Source: Monomorium pharaonis (taxonomy: Eukaryota; Arthropoda; Insecta; Hymenoptera; Formicidae). Taken from it: a DNA stretch of 64,000 bases. The DNA lies in contig NC_050469.1 in assembly GCF_013373865.1 (NCBI RefSeq), positions 21,506,046-21,570,045 on the forward strand. Direction: 5' to 3'. The notes below the pieces were generated by a model. The model was not told the origin of the DNA and ran no database searches. It was given only the letters and a program-made list of their open reading frames with translations. Shown piece by piece: positions 27,501 to 39,982 of this stretch (the first letter of the stretch is position 1; each line of letters begins with the position of its first letter). Both the position numbers and the translations under genes were made by a program.

Positions 27501-28248
27501 TCAGACTGTAGGTGATCTGGCCTGGAGGGTACGAACCCGGGGCATGTAGACCGGAAGTAACGTCACACCCGCGTGGCTCTGAATGCGCATACCGGATGTG
27601 TGGCATCGGCTCCCCATCAGAACCATCAACATCACATTCACAATTCCTGCACATCGCCGGCCGCCTCGTCGCACATCGCGTCACATCGCGCGCACCCGCG
27701 TCTACGCGTGTCTCTCGCGCACGCACGCACGCACGCACGCAAACACGAACGTATACGCGTGTACGTGTGTGTGTGTGTACTCTTTCTCTTTCTCTCCCGT
27801 TCTACGTGCACCCGCAACGATTTTTTAACAACTTGCGCGGTGAGGCGGTAAGAGGATCGTAAAAACCGAATCGCATAAACCGCCACTAAAAATTAGACAA
27901 TAATGTGTGTAAATATGTTTGCGCTCGTAGGACGATTTACTGCTGTTGCAACTTTTGAACGAATCAAGAGATCTACTTGAGGTCACAATTGTAATCTCGA
28001 GAGAGACACGTCACGTGGATTTCAGTTAACGATAGTCCGACTACAGATCTCACGCATAATTTTTTTTTAACGACGAAGAAACTTATTTCGCAACGCAACG
28101 CACGCTTTATAACCGCGTGACGCCTTGTAATTACGTGATTTTACGGGGAAAGGGTGATACGATTATTTTAATTAAGCTTATATGGGCTATGCTCAAGAGT
28201 AATGACAAAAGAAACATAATCAAGAGTATAATGAGAACAAAAGCTGAC
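24520..28248. other. intron between MAPK-site exon and SAM exon
   Basis: AT-rich with a 132-codon minus-strand frame at 26658-27056 that I do not recognise and do not call. It also has a possible transposon end (AGGGTGTTCCAAAAAAAT) near 25270, a CpG patch at 27.4-27.85 kb and an (ACGC)n tract at 27719-27741. No exon is supported. Confidence 0.45.
27719..27741. repeat. (ACGC)n microsatellite
   Basis: About six ACGC units. An equivalent tract occurs at 49822-49857. Confidence 0.9.
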
Positions 28249-28365
28249 CTTTAGTTATGTTCAGGCGGAGTCGTTCCTTTTCCCAAGACGCGAAGGAGGC
28301 CTCTAGAGCCTCGGTCATCTTCTTGTTGGTCCCAGGTGTTAACGGCGGCACTTGCGCCGGTATAT
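28249..28365 (-). CDS. pnt: pointed P2-type exon with MAPK phosphoacceptor site
   Basis: A 117 nt exon with acceptor TTTTTCTAG| before 28365 and donor AAAG|GTCAGC after 28249. It enters with two bases of a codon and leaves with one (phase 1 on both sides). The peptide reads IPAQVPPLTPGTNKKM, continues with an ALEASFASWEKE-type helix and ends NITK. This matches the region just before the Pointed domain in Ets1/Ets2/PntP2: a Leu-Thr-Pro phosphoacceptor, then an ALKASF..F.KEQ-like helix. By family knowledge, ERK (Rolled in flies) phosphorylates this Thr downstream of receptor tyrosine kinases and so raises activity. The K|D junction with the next exon (DPRQW) falls exactly as in Ets1. The identification is strong; regulation is inferred from the family. 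Confidence 0.93.
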
Positions 28366-31300
28366 CTAGAAAAAAAAACAGACGACGGCATTGAAATACA
28401 ATTAAATGTAAACACATTTTTGTGAAAGTATTTTTCGCGACTGCAAATAATCGCACAATCTTTTTTCTTTGGTCTATTTTAAATCTCGTAAAAGGTATTA
28501 AGTGAAATGCATTGCGCAAAGCACCTGAATTTCTCGGAATGTGTTTGCGACATTCGACGCATAGTGGTCAGCGACGTCAGCGCGCGACACGCCGGTAAAT
28601 TCAAAATAGAGGCGCGTCGAAACGGATTCGCCGTCGCGGATCCGGTCAGCCGAGGTAAAACGAGGAAAAGAGGAGCTTTAAGCCTAAGCTGCGCGTATAG
28701 CACCCTTCCGTGTGTGAGAAGGTGGGTTAACGCCGCTTCTCACAGGCGAGGTGCGCGCGCGCGCTCGCGTGCAAGCCGCGCGTATACGGCGCACGTGTGC
28801 GCGCGAGTGCACGCGTTTTACGAGCGCGTACGTGCGTCAGGTGTCGCGCGCTCACGGCTACCATGCAGCCCAGCACCGGCGGCGGCGCGGAGCGAGCAAC
28901 GGCGAGGAGGCAAGCAAAAGCGAAACGAAGGGGGCATACACAGCCATCTTAGATAGCATCGTCATAAAGAGGGGTGCAACTGCCGCCAAGAGCGGGCAGG
29001 TGCATCGCCGTCGTCGACGTCGTCGTCGTCGTCGCTGCGCTTGTTCTACGGCGTAGAACGAGAGACGGCACTTTACGCACTATTCTCGCGATCACCGCGG
29101 CAAGATACAACGATATCGCGACGCACCGTCCATTAGTATAGCGATTGTAGCGCGTGAGGAAATTTCAGTTGAACGTCCCAACTCGTTCAGGACGTTGCAC
29201 GTTGCATCGAACGATGGAATGAGCGTTAATATTCGCGAATATAGCGTCGTTCACGACGCTAAGATTAAAAGTGTTGTTAGATAGAGAGCCTTTCAATGAC
29301 GGGAGCTTATATTTTTGAGCGTCGAAATTCTACCCGGTTGTATAGCGTTAGCCCAAAGATAGGTCCGTCCCGCCGACGTCGGCATCAAATGCGTGACGGA
29401 CGAGCGGCGCGTCTCCGGGCGCGAGGCGATCTATTGAAAATTCACGTGCCAACGGCGCAACCACGGCCACGCGAGTGGAATTTCAAAGGGGCGAAGTTTC
29501 GCAGGAACGATAACTCTATTCGCGCTTGGACAATGCGTATAACCGATATTGCGCCGTTCGGGATTATGCATTTCGATTTGTCATGCTGATCAATTGTTTA
29601 AAAAAAAAAGTTTATTCAACCGCGTCAAGAAATAAAAGGGTACACCGAGCATTGTTTTATTAACGATAACGTGAGATTTCTTTTGTTTCACATATATATA
29701 CATAGAAAGCTTCTTTTTTTGTGAGGAAGAAACTCAGTTTATGAAAATAGAGAAAATTTTAACGATTAACGTGATAACTTATAATAAAACGATACTTGGA
29801 AAAATTTAGGATAATCGTAATTATTATAGCTCAATGTTAAAATTTATTCGAGACAACAACGTGCAATGTAAATGTAAAATGCAATGTAAAACAAGTAAAT
29901 CTGAAACTTGGGAATATAAAAATCCAAATTTATACATTAAGTTTTTAAATATTAGTTTTCTAGATTATTACATAGATTTCGCGAGTAGGATTCTACATAG
30001 CGAGCTTTATTATACGGCCACATTGCGTTATAAATCAGAACGATCGTATCCGTAGTATATCATTTGTAGCCTGAATATAACGGGGAGATCGAGATATCGC
30101 GATACGTTCGCTGGCAGGTGCTGCGAGTTGATGTATCGCGGATTAACGAGTTTTCCTTTTTTTCTTCTTCTTCTTCATTTTTTTCCTTTTCTTTATAAAA
30201 TCGATTTGACTTACCGGTCGGATCGATCGATGCCGAGTTAGATGGAACGCGATCCTTTACTTAATCGAATGGAAATTTAAAATACTCGAGGCCCGCGACC
30301 CATATGGCATTTGACCCTCGACACGTTCAACATAAATTTGCATAGCTTGCGTTATTAGCGGGCGATCGGCGCAATGACCAAGTTATATACCTTCTTCGAG
30401 CAATTAATGCGAAACGATAAAAATATTTTCTTTATCCGATAACCTTAAAGTTAAAATACGTATATTTACAGTTTGGGATTAATTAGATGCGCTTAATTAG
30501 ACATGCTCTGTAGATTGTTACGAGATAACCCGTAAAAAGAATCGTAATTGTAAATATAGTTTGCTCGTCGGGAAAGGAAAAAAATTGTTTCGGATTTCGA
30601 AAAGTAAACGACGAGCTTTCGATTATTAAAAAAATTTATCTTCTGAATTCCTGTACAAGAATAAAAATGTAAAACTTAAAATTAACATTATGGTGTGTGT
30701 GTGTGTGTATGTGTCGTCCATAGTTTTTATTACAAAATTTATTAGAAAGTATACAGTCATAATTTTATATACCAGTTCAGCAATTGCTATTTCAATTAAT
30801 AAAAAAGCAAACTATTGTTTAAAATATTTGGCACACTTCATTTATTTGCATTAAAATTACATTCCGCCTAATTATTATTTTATTTTTTCTTCATTGGCCT
30901 ACCGATCAGTCTTAGTAAAATGATTACACAATTAATAGTTTCAACTAATCTTAATTTTATAATAATTATTGATTATTCACTTATATGTATACATATATAT
31001 GTATGTATGTATACAAATAGTAATTAACTAAACATTAACAGTAATAACCATTTTACATAAAATAATTTACATAAAAACATTAACAGTAATAACCATTTTA
31101 CATAAAAAAAATAATAATGTGTGCTAAAAGTATACAAAAATAATCATTAAAAATTTAATAATTAGATTAATTCTATGGATTTTGAGGAAGGATAACCAAC
31201 TCGAGCGAACATTTTACGATATATAAAAGCAGCTCCAAACTCAAGCTCCGCGGTTGTTTATAAGGAGATTTTTTTTCTCCCGTCCATCTGGAATATGCTA

Positions 31301-34300
31301 GGGTGAGTGTGTAACCTTCACGAGTATAGCCGACACGAGGCACGTGCTACCAACGTCTTCTGGCTTATCCCTCTTTCCTCTACACCTCGAGAATACTCGG
31401 CAACCAAACAACTGCGGCAGCTGCTCTGAGCAAACTGCGCGAGAGGAACGCGTCTCCAAATTCGTCTGTCGCTCTTATTTCACGCCGTTGAAAATTATTA
31501 TTCTCCAGATAGCGTAACAATGCGTCCGCGACCGAAGAAATGAAAGTGACAAGAGCAGAGCTTGCCCTAACAACAAAAAAACCTCATCTTCGATTACATT
31601 CTGATTATAAAAATCAAAATTGGTTTACTCATTGACACGTAAATAATCTATGTGCGAGGCGGAAAGAGGCGATCCAACAAAATGTCAGATTTGTGACCAA
31701 TTTACGAAACAACGTAGGACGTCAGATTGCCAAATCACCTGGAATTTCTATTGTAAATTCACTTGGTTCAACGTACGTTAGGCCTAGTAGAATTTAAAAC
31801 GGGACGTCGCGAGGTGAACTAGCGACCGGAGGACCGCGACGCGACGTCCGTTGTGTACATCGCAGTGAAACTGAACTATTATATGTACGGACGCAAGTGT
31901 AAGCACGTGTTAGTATCGGCGTGCCACCGGCCCGCCTTTCTGTGGTATACACCTGTTGCTTCGGTCGGTGGCTCTCCCGCGCTCGTTCGGTTTCATCCAT
32001 CCCATGAATCGCATCGCCTCGCATCGGAGTGACTAGGCTCTAAGGCCATTCATCCCGTATAAGAAACAAGCAGAATTCTCTATGCCCTCCTAAGGCGTGC
32101 AAATGCGACGCGAGCGAGTCGGACAGGCGTATCATGCGGGATCCAAATCACTCGATCACTATGCTATACAATTGTAAATAACGGACTTTTACAGTAAAAA
32201 GTCGAGACAGTTTTACGAAACCGCTAGAGATCGCTCGTGGAGATCGCTGCTTAAAAGGAATCTCTTAAAAAAATTATTTCGAACGCATCGACAGATAAAA
32301 CTGACGAAATTCGACAGCTCGGACGTTAGTATCTCACGTGGTATCTCACGATTTTATATTATTCGCCAGAGAGAATATTAATAAAAATAAACAACTTTGC
32401 AATTCTTGTGCCGTATTTATCGATCCAAACAGCGAGAGATATAGAGGCAGAGAAATATCTCGATCGAAGTTTCCCGCGTGTAAAAATGCGGAGCTACGAT
32501 TTGGCTATTTAACGCGAGAGGAATTGACTTTCATAATGCTGGGCGAACGCACTGGAAAATGGAGCGCTGTGTGTCTCGACGTGTGAGCCATGTGGTAAAT
32601 CAGGATACGTTATCGTGACCGCGCGAATTATCATGCGCGCGGGGTGGCGGCCAGGCAAAACCGAGATTACCAGAGCTCATTGGGCCTCTGAAAAAAAAAA
32701 AAAAAAATTCAAGGAAAGGTACCAGGACTGGGCGACGGTAATCCCCCAACGGGATATCGCAATCGCAAAACGGCCGGTCGCCAGTGCTGATAAATCGCCG
32801 GGTGCTAGAAACCCGGGGGAGAAGGAAGGCGCCCTTGTTGCATGCGGCAGTTGATAGCGAGCGCGCGCGATGGTAACGAGCGGTGGTAGCGTCATTGTTA
32901 ACCGACGATTATCGCGAAACCGCGTGTTTTGCCGAGATAACACGGCGCAGGATTCCATAATTAGTCGTAAGTAATCTCCGCGCAATTTGCCAGCGTTGTG
33001 CCCGTATACCAATTAATTCGCGCGCTCCGCCGGGTAAAAACAATTCGGCCGCTCGCGAGGAAGTCATCTTGTCTGACGATTTTTTTTCTTCGAAAATTCA
33101 TGCCCCGACCTCGTCGCCACACGCACGATTTTCAGCGCGCACGCGAGCACACGCCCACACGGAATTTTCAATACAACGTACGTCGTTGAAATAAGGAAAA
33201 ATTCAAACACTTTTAATTCAAATGTTGTTAAAATGAAAGTAATTTAATTCAAAGGATTAAGAGAAATAAAATTTGACTTTATATATGTTTACATGCTGAA
33301 GATTTAATTCGCAAGAAAATTCCCAAGTTTTTTACAGACGTAATAAGACTATTACGTTGATTATACTGCTTGAAATAAACAAGAGCTAAAAAAGAGACTA
33401 AAAAAGAGACTGAAAAGAATACGATTAGATAATAATATAAACGATATCTAATGCTGTAAAAGACTCCCCCCGGGGGACAACCCTTTTTCTAATGCGCAGA
33501 TAATTCTATCGGTCTATCGCGTTTGGGCCTATTTTTTTTCTTTTTACTTCTTTAATTCCGAGATGAGAGAAACTATTCTGTGTGACGGCACCATTGTCAT
33601 ATGCCGATTATCGCGGAGAGAGTGTTTTGAGAGATACGAGACAAGTTGATAATGACACACGCTTTTGTGACTTCCTGGGGACGTGACCGATACTCTCGCA
33701 ACGATTTAGCTAACGATTTACATGTATTATATGTATAAAAATAAGTGGACAGCCGGCGCGGATCGGATCGCATCGGGAATCTCGGATCAATTACCGCGTT
33801 CCGCGGCTGATTAGCTGTTCCCCGCGCGCGCGCGCGCGCCGTCAGATTCCGTGAATCCATTTATATCGGTGTTTTATCATTGCTTTTTTTTCCCGTGGAA
33901 AAACCACACCGCACCCGATCCCGTCCGCCTTAATCGCCGGCCGTTGTTACATACCCGTTGCCACTCGGTACCTCGCGAATGCGGCGTCGCGTCGAACGTG
34001 ACCGACATAGCCGCCGGTGAACTATAATAACTACGCAAATGTGATTCCGATTACGTGTGAAAGTCGTATAAAACCCAATGCAGAAACCCATTGCGCTGTG
34101 AAATCAATATAAAACCAATGTAAGACCAATATTGCGTTGTGAAACTGGCGCAAAAGCAATGCGAAGCCAATATTGTGTAGAAGTTGTTCTACAACATTTG
34201 TGAGCTGGCCTAATTCGTTATACCCGGCATTCCGTATCAAATTGAGAATATAAGTGTGTACATTTTTTTTGTAAAATTATCAAAAACCGAATTCAAATGT

Positions 34301-34727
34301 CAAAAAGAATCGAACGTCGACCGGGCGAATCCGGTTCGCTGTGCGACAATTATTGTCGCTTTTAATTTAACGTTTACCGTCGACATTCTAAGGCTCATAA
34401 TAATTTATTAAGGCCTTATTAATGTCTCGATATCGAAAGGCGCAGCTTTTCTTCTTCTTCTTCCTCGCTTGGTTTGGCCTATTTTCGTGTCTACGGGCGA
34501 GAGAAAGTGCGCCACTTTGAACTCTATACATCAGATTTTACGAGTGTTTGAGGGAGCTAAACAGCCGTCATTTTGAAACCGGAACCAAGATAACGTTCTG
34601 CAGTTGTTCGCGGCACATCTTCGCCAGATGCGAGACTTTTTGATGTATATATAGCTATAATCGGGTCAAGCCATCCATTCGCTGCTATGGACAAATACAT
34701 GCGAGCGGACACGCGCGTCGCGTTGCG
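28366..34727. other. first-intron DNA 5' of the MAPK-site exon, left of the large element
   Basis: CpG-rich at 28.6-29.5 kb, with a (GTC)n tract near 29010-29036. AT-rich at 29.6-31.2 kb, with (GT)n at 30690-30712 and a 46 bp-offset tandem duplication at about 31031-31107. Mixed at 31.3-34.7 kb. A degenerate ~40 bp tandem (2.5 copies) lies at 34087-34186. No exon could be supported. Confidence 0.45.
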
Positions 34728-34735
34728 TCGCCTTT
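34728..34735. repeat. Target-site duplication, left copy
   Basis: TCGCCTTT, directly abutting the ATGAGC tip. The identical copy is at 44711-44718. Confidence 0.85.
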
Positions 34736-34785
34736 ATGAGCTTGAAGTTTGCATCGTTGCTAAGCAACGAAAAAAAATTTTTTTT

Positions 34786-37428
34786 ATTCCCTGAAATTTT
34801 TTTGCTTTAAACTGTTGCATTCCATGTCAAAATAAGCCCCAAGCAGTTTCAAGAAATTTCGAGAAGAGGAAACACCCCTAACAGGGGGATGAATAATATA
34901 ATAATTATAACTTATGGGTGCATTTGACATTCCCTGGAATTTTTTTGCTTTAAACTGTTGCATTTGATGTCGAAATGAGCCCCAAATAGTTTCAAAAAAT
35001 TCCGAGAAGAGGAAACACCCCTAACAGGGGGATAAATAATATAATAATTATAACTTATGGGTGCATTTGACATTCCCTGGAATTTTTTTGCTTTAAACTG
35101 TTGCATTTGATGTCGAAATGAGCCCCAAGTAGTTTCAAAAAATTCCGAGGAGAGGAAACACCCCTAACGGGGGGATGAATAATATAATAATTATAACTTA
35201 TGGGTGCATTTGACATTCCCTGGAATTTTTTTGCTTTAAACTGTTGCATTTGATGTCAAAATGAGCCCCAAGTAGTTTCAAAAAATTCCGAGGAGAGGAA
35301 ACACCCCTAACAGGGGGATAAATAATATAATAATTATAACTTATGGGTGCATTTGAAATTCCCTGGAATTTTTTTGTTTTAAACTGTTGCATTTGATGTC
35401 GAAATGAGCCCCAAGTAGTTTCAAAAAATTCCGAAGAGAGGAAACACCCCTAACGGGGGGATGAATAATATAATAATTATAACTTATGCGTGCATTTGAC
35501 ATTCCCTGGAATTTTTTCGCTTTAAACTGATGCATTTGATGTCGAAATGAGCCCCAAGTAGTTTCAAAAAATTCCGAGGAGAGGAAACACCCCTAACGGG
35601 GGGATGAATAATATAATAATTATAACTTATGGGTGCATTTGACATTCCCTGGAATTTTTTTGCTTTAAACTGTTGCATTTGATGTCGAAATGAGCCCCAA
35701 GTAGTTTCAAAAAATTCCGAAGAGAGGAAACACCCCTAACGGGGGGATGAATAATATAATAATTATAACTTATGCGTGCATTTGACATTCCCTGGAATTT
35801 TTTCGCTTTAAACTGATGCATTTGATGTCGAAATGAGCCCCAAGTAGTTTCAAAAAATTCCGAGGAGAGGAAACACCCCTAACGGGGGGATGAATAATAT
35901 AATAATTATAACTTATGCGTGCATTTGACATTCCCTGGAATTTTTTCGCTTTAAACTGATGCATTTGATGTCGAAATGAGCCCCAAGTAGTTTCAAAAAA
36001 TTCCGAGGAGAGGAAACACCCCTAACGGGGGGATGAATAATATAATAATTATAACTTAAGCGTGCATTTGACATTCCCTGAAATTTTTTCGCTTTAAACT
36101 GATGCATTTGATGTCGAAATGAGCCCCAAATAGTTTCAAAAAATTCCGAGGAGAGGAAACACCCCTAACGGGGGGATAAATAATATAATAATTATAACTT
36201 ATAGGTGCATTTGACATTCCCTGGAATTTTTTTGCTTTAAACTGTTGCATTTGATGTCGAAATGAGCCCCAAGTAGTTTCAAAAAATTCCGAGGAGAGGA
36301 AACACCCCTAACGGGGGGATGAAATATATTATAATTATAACTTATGCGTGCATTTGACATTCCCTGGAATTTTTTCGCTTTAAACTGTTGCATTCCAAGT
36401 CAAAATAAGCCCCAAAAAGTTTCAAGAAATTCCGAGGAGAGGAAACACCCCTAACAGGGGGATAAATAATATAATAATTATAACTTATAGGTGCATTTGA
36501 CATTCCCTGGAATTTTTTTGCTTTAAACTGTTGCATTTGATGTCGAAATGAGCCCCAAGTAGTTTCAAAAAATTCCGAGGAGAGGAAACACCCCTAACGG
36601 GGGGATGAAATATATTATAATTATAACTTATGGGTGCATTTGACATTCCCTGGAATTTTTTTGCTTTAAATTGTTGCATTCGATGTCAAAATGGGCCCCA
36701 AGTAGTTTCAAAAAATTCCGAGGAGAGGAAACACCCCTAACGGGAGGATGAATAATATAATAATTATAACTTATGCGTGCATTTGACATTCCCTGGAATT
36801 TTTTCTCTTTAAATTGTTGCATTCGACGTCAAAATGAGCCCCAAATAGTTTCAAAAAATTCCGAGGAGAGGAAACACCCCTAACGGGGGGATGAATAATA
36901 TAATAATTATAACTTATGCGTGCATTTGACATTCCCTGGAATTTTTTCGCTTTAAACTGTTGCATTTTAAGTCAAAATAAGCCCCAAGAAATTTCAAGAA
37001 ATTTCGAGGAGAGGAAACACCCCTAACAGGGGGATGAATAATATAATAATTATAACTTATGCGTGCATTTGACATTCCCTAGAATTTTTTTGCTTTAAAC
37101 TGTTGCATTCCAAGTTAAAATAAGCCCCAAGAAGTTTCAAGAATTTTCGAAGAGAGGAAACACCCTTAACAGGAGGATGAATAATATAATAATTATAACT
37201 CATGCGTGCATTTGACATTCCCTAGAATTTTTTTGCTTTAAACTGTTGCATTCCAAGTTAAAATAAGCCCCAAGAAGTTTCAAGAATTTTCGAAGAGAGG
37301 AAACACCCTTAACAGGAGGATGAATAATATAATAATTATAACTCATGCGTGCATTTGACATTCTCTCGAATTTTTTTGCTTTAAACTGTTCCATTCCAAG
37401 TCAAAACGAGCCCCAAATAGTTTCAAAA
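34786..37428 (-). repeat. Left arm: ~143 bp tandem array, about 18.5 copies
   Basis: Units recur every 143 bp. Each contains ATTCCCTGGAATTTTTTTGC, TTTAAACTGTTGCATT, a GAGCCCCAA…GTTTCAAAAAATTCCGAGG segment, GAGGAAACACCCCTAAC followed by a G run, and GATGAATAATATAATAATTA. Units near the inner end (after 36.95 kb) carry more changes, and two of them (about 37057-37342) look like exact copies. The CCCC-TAAC-GGGG segment can form a small stem in each unit. Each unit yields the same 64-codon frame overlapping into the next unit; 143 is not a multiple of three and no coding role is claimed. Confidence 0.97.
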
Positions 37429-38581
37429 TAATATATCTTTAACCAAATTTTTCAAATATTTAATAATTAAACAAATAAACATATGATATTAATAAAATCA
37501 ATATTTTTATTGACAAGTTATTTTTGTTAAGGTAAATTTATTAGATATAATTATTTCAATTACCAGTACAACAGAGTACTTTAATAAACTCTATAAATAA
37601 ACATAAGAAATTTATAAAAATATTTGCGTATTGTATAAAAGATCAATCAACGAAGAAATCAACAAGACATTTCAACTAATCATTTAAACAGAAATAATGA
37701 CGATAAATCTCGATGATAAATTAAAGTTAGCGACAATCTTATGTCAGTAACTTAAAGGGATACTGGACTGCCTCGCAAATTTGATTGGGGTCGATAATGT
37801 AGAACCATTTGTGCACATAATTAATGGCATTTTGTATGTATTTTTTATATAGGTTTGGAATTTTTTTTTCCAGAATTAAAGTACACATATTAATATCAGT
37901 CTGAATTAAACTTTATATCGGAAGCAAAAACAATTTCTTTGTATTGTTATTTTGATTTTTTATGCGAATGTAACCTAAATTTTAGTAGCACAATTTTGTT
38001 TTAATCAGGCATCAAAATTTAATTTCCAAAATTCGACACTGTTTGTTCTCGTTGTCTATTAGTTTGTAGATACGAATTTCGTAAGTACAAACTGTAGATC
38101 TTTTGTATTAAGCAAACAATTTTACAATGTAACAGTGAAATAACAATTTTTTTCATTTTTGTTAGAAATTCTGCCCCACAAACTGGTAGTAATGCGTATA
38201 CTTTTATTTTGATGAAGAATTTCTAAATCTCTAAGAAAATTATATACGATATCTTGTTAATGTATATATGATAATGAATAATTATATATTTTATATATAA
38301 GTATACAAAAAAATGTATTTTTAGAGCAAATAAAAAAGTTATTTGTTTAATAAGCTTTATTTAAATTTAATAAATATTTGACCTCGCAGATTTTATTTTA
38401 AAAAATGGAAAAAACGTACGAACGCAATCGAACCCAGGTTGCGCGCAAACTTCCCGATCTTTACGATAAATGTAATATAAAAATTAAAATGTTAATGTTT
38501 AATTGAAAAAATTTATTTATTAAAAATTTATATAATAAAATTTTCTAATCTGTATTTAGTTGAGAATTGAAATCTGTATTT

Positions 38582-38612
<31 letters not shown>

Positions 38613-39982
38613 AATTAACCAAAAATCTTTAAAATCTAATTTCTTATTGTATTTTTATTTTTAATTAAGAATTAACATTTTAATTCTATAGTTTATGAAA
38701 AAATATTCAAGCCTTTTAAAGTTTAATTCTTTTATTTTTCTTATACAATTAATTTTCTATTACAATACAATTGATTAAATTGTACATATTTATTTTTACA
38801 ATTATGCGCCGATCGTAATAATCGCGAGAGCCGGCGGCGCCCGCACGATAAACATATTCCGAAAAAGCATTAAACGCCGGCGATCGGAGTCAGAACTTTA
38901 GAAGGGGCAGAGGAGAAAGAGACGAACCGGCCGCGAACGTAGCAGAGTGCGCGACGGCTCACGCATCATTGCACTTCGTCTATCCGTGAGTCTCGCACGC
39001 TCGGCTGCGCTCGGCGTGAGCCATCGCGTGCTCGGCTACGTTCGGCCGGATCGGCGACAGAGAGTCATTTCATCCTTATTCTCCTCTCCTCTTCGAACTT
39101 AGCTCTGACTCTGAGGTGATCGCGGCGTCTAAATGCTTTCTCGGGGTATGTTTATTGCGCGGGCGCCGCCGGTTCTCGTAATTATTATGATCGACGCATA
39201 ATTGTAAAAATAATTCTATAAAATTTAATCAACAGTAAAACAAAATTAATTTTATAATAAAAAGATTAAAAAATTGACTTTACACAGCCAAAATATTTTT
39301 TCATAAACTGAGAATTAAAATGTTAATACTTAATTAAAAATAAAAATACAACAAAAAATTAAATGTTAAAATTTTGTTGATTGAAAAAATACAGATTTCA
39401 ATTTTCAACTAAAAATACAGATTAAAGAATTATAATGCTTGAATGCATGTTTTTAATAAAAAATTAACATTTTATATTTTAAATGGATATTTGTTTTTAT
39501 ATTCGTGTTGTATTCTGCAAAATAATTTTAATTTTATTGAATTTAATAGGAAATGATTATTTTTTTAAAAATAAGATAACATATTCGTTTATATATTTTG
39601 GAAATAACACTTTTAACTTTGTAAATTTTAAATTATAATTTCTAACTTTAATTTAATATTTTTAGAATACATATATTTTAACTTGCTAACTTTTTTCCAA
39701 AGTTTTATAAATTTATGAGTAAAAAAATATTATTAAAAAAAATATGTTTTGCACATAAACAACAATATTTCTTTGTCATTTCATATAAATTTAATTCACA
39801 AATAAAATGTTGAATATACTTTATGACTAATGAAGTAAATTATTTAATTACTCAATTAAGTAACGCGTACTTTAATATTCGTTAATATTAATTTTTATAA
39901 CAATTTAAGATTTAAAAAACTTTTATTTCTTTAATAACATTACAAATTTCGATAACTTCAAAAAATTAGTGGTGGGTAAGTT
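37429..39982. other. Central non-array segment of the large element
   Basis: Very AT-rich apart from the palindrome core. There is no frame of 60 codons or more. A tRNA-like B-box (minus strand, about 38434) with a following T run lies at 38400-38460. The palindrome at 38546-39424 occupies the right-centre. Confidence 0.7.
38546..39424. repeat. Central ~880 bp imperfect palindrome with GC-rich core
   Basis: TAATCTGTATTTAGTTGAGA at 38546 is matched by the reverse complement at 39424 (TAATCTGTATTTTTAGTTGA). The pairing continues inward through TTTTAATTAAG, TTTATGAAAAAATATT, ACAATTATGCG, GAGCCGGCGGCGCCCG, ATAAACATATTCCG and AAAGCATT to GGCTCACGC/GCGTGAGCC, leaving a loop at 38965-39013. The arms are about 420 nt. 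A (CA)n tract at 38586-38612 is found in the left arm only. The core (38815-39185) is GC-rich in very AT-rich surroundings. Confidence 0.8.

Noticed and set aside
27420..27738. Possible extra pointed exon (frame reading PPGQITYSLTSVNRTSN…)
   Set aside because: No convincing donor in phase 1. The frame runs into an AT-rich tail and an (ACGC)n tract.
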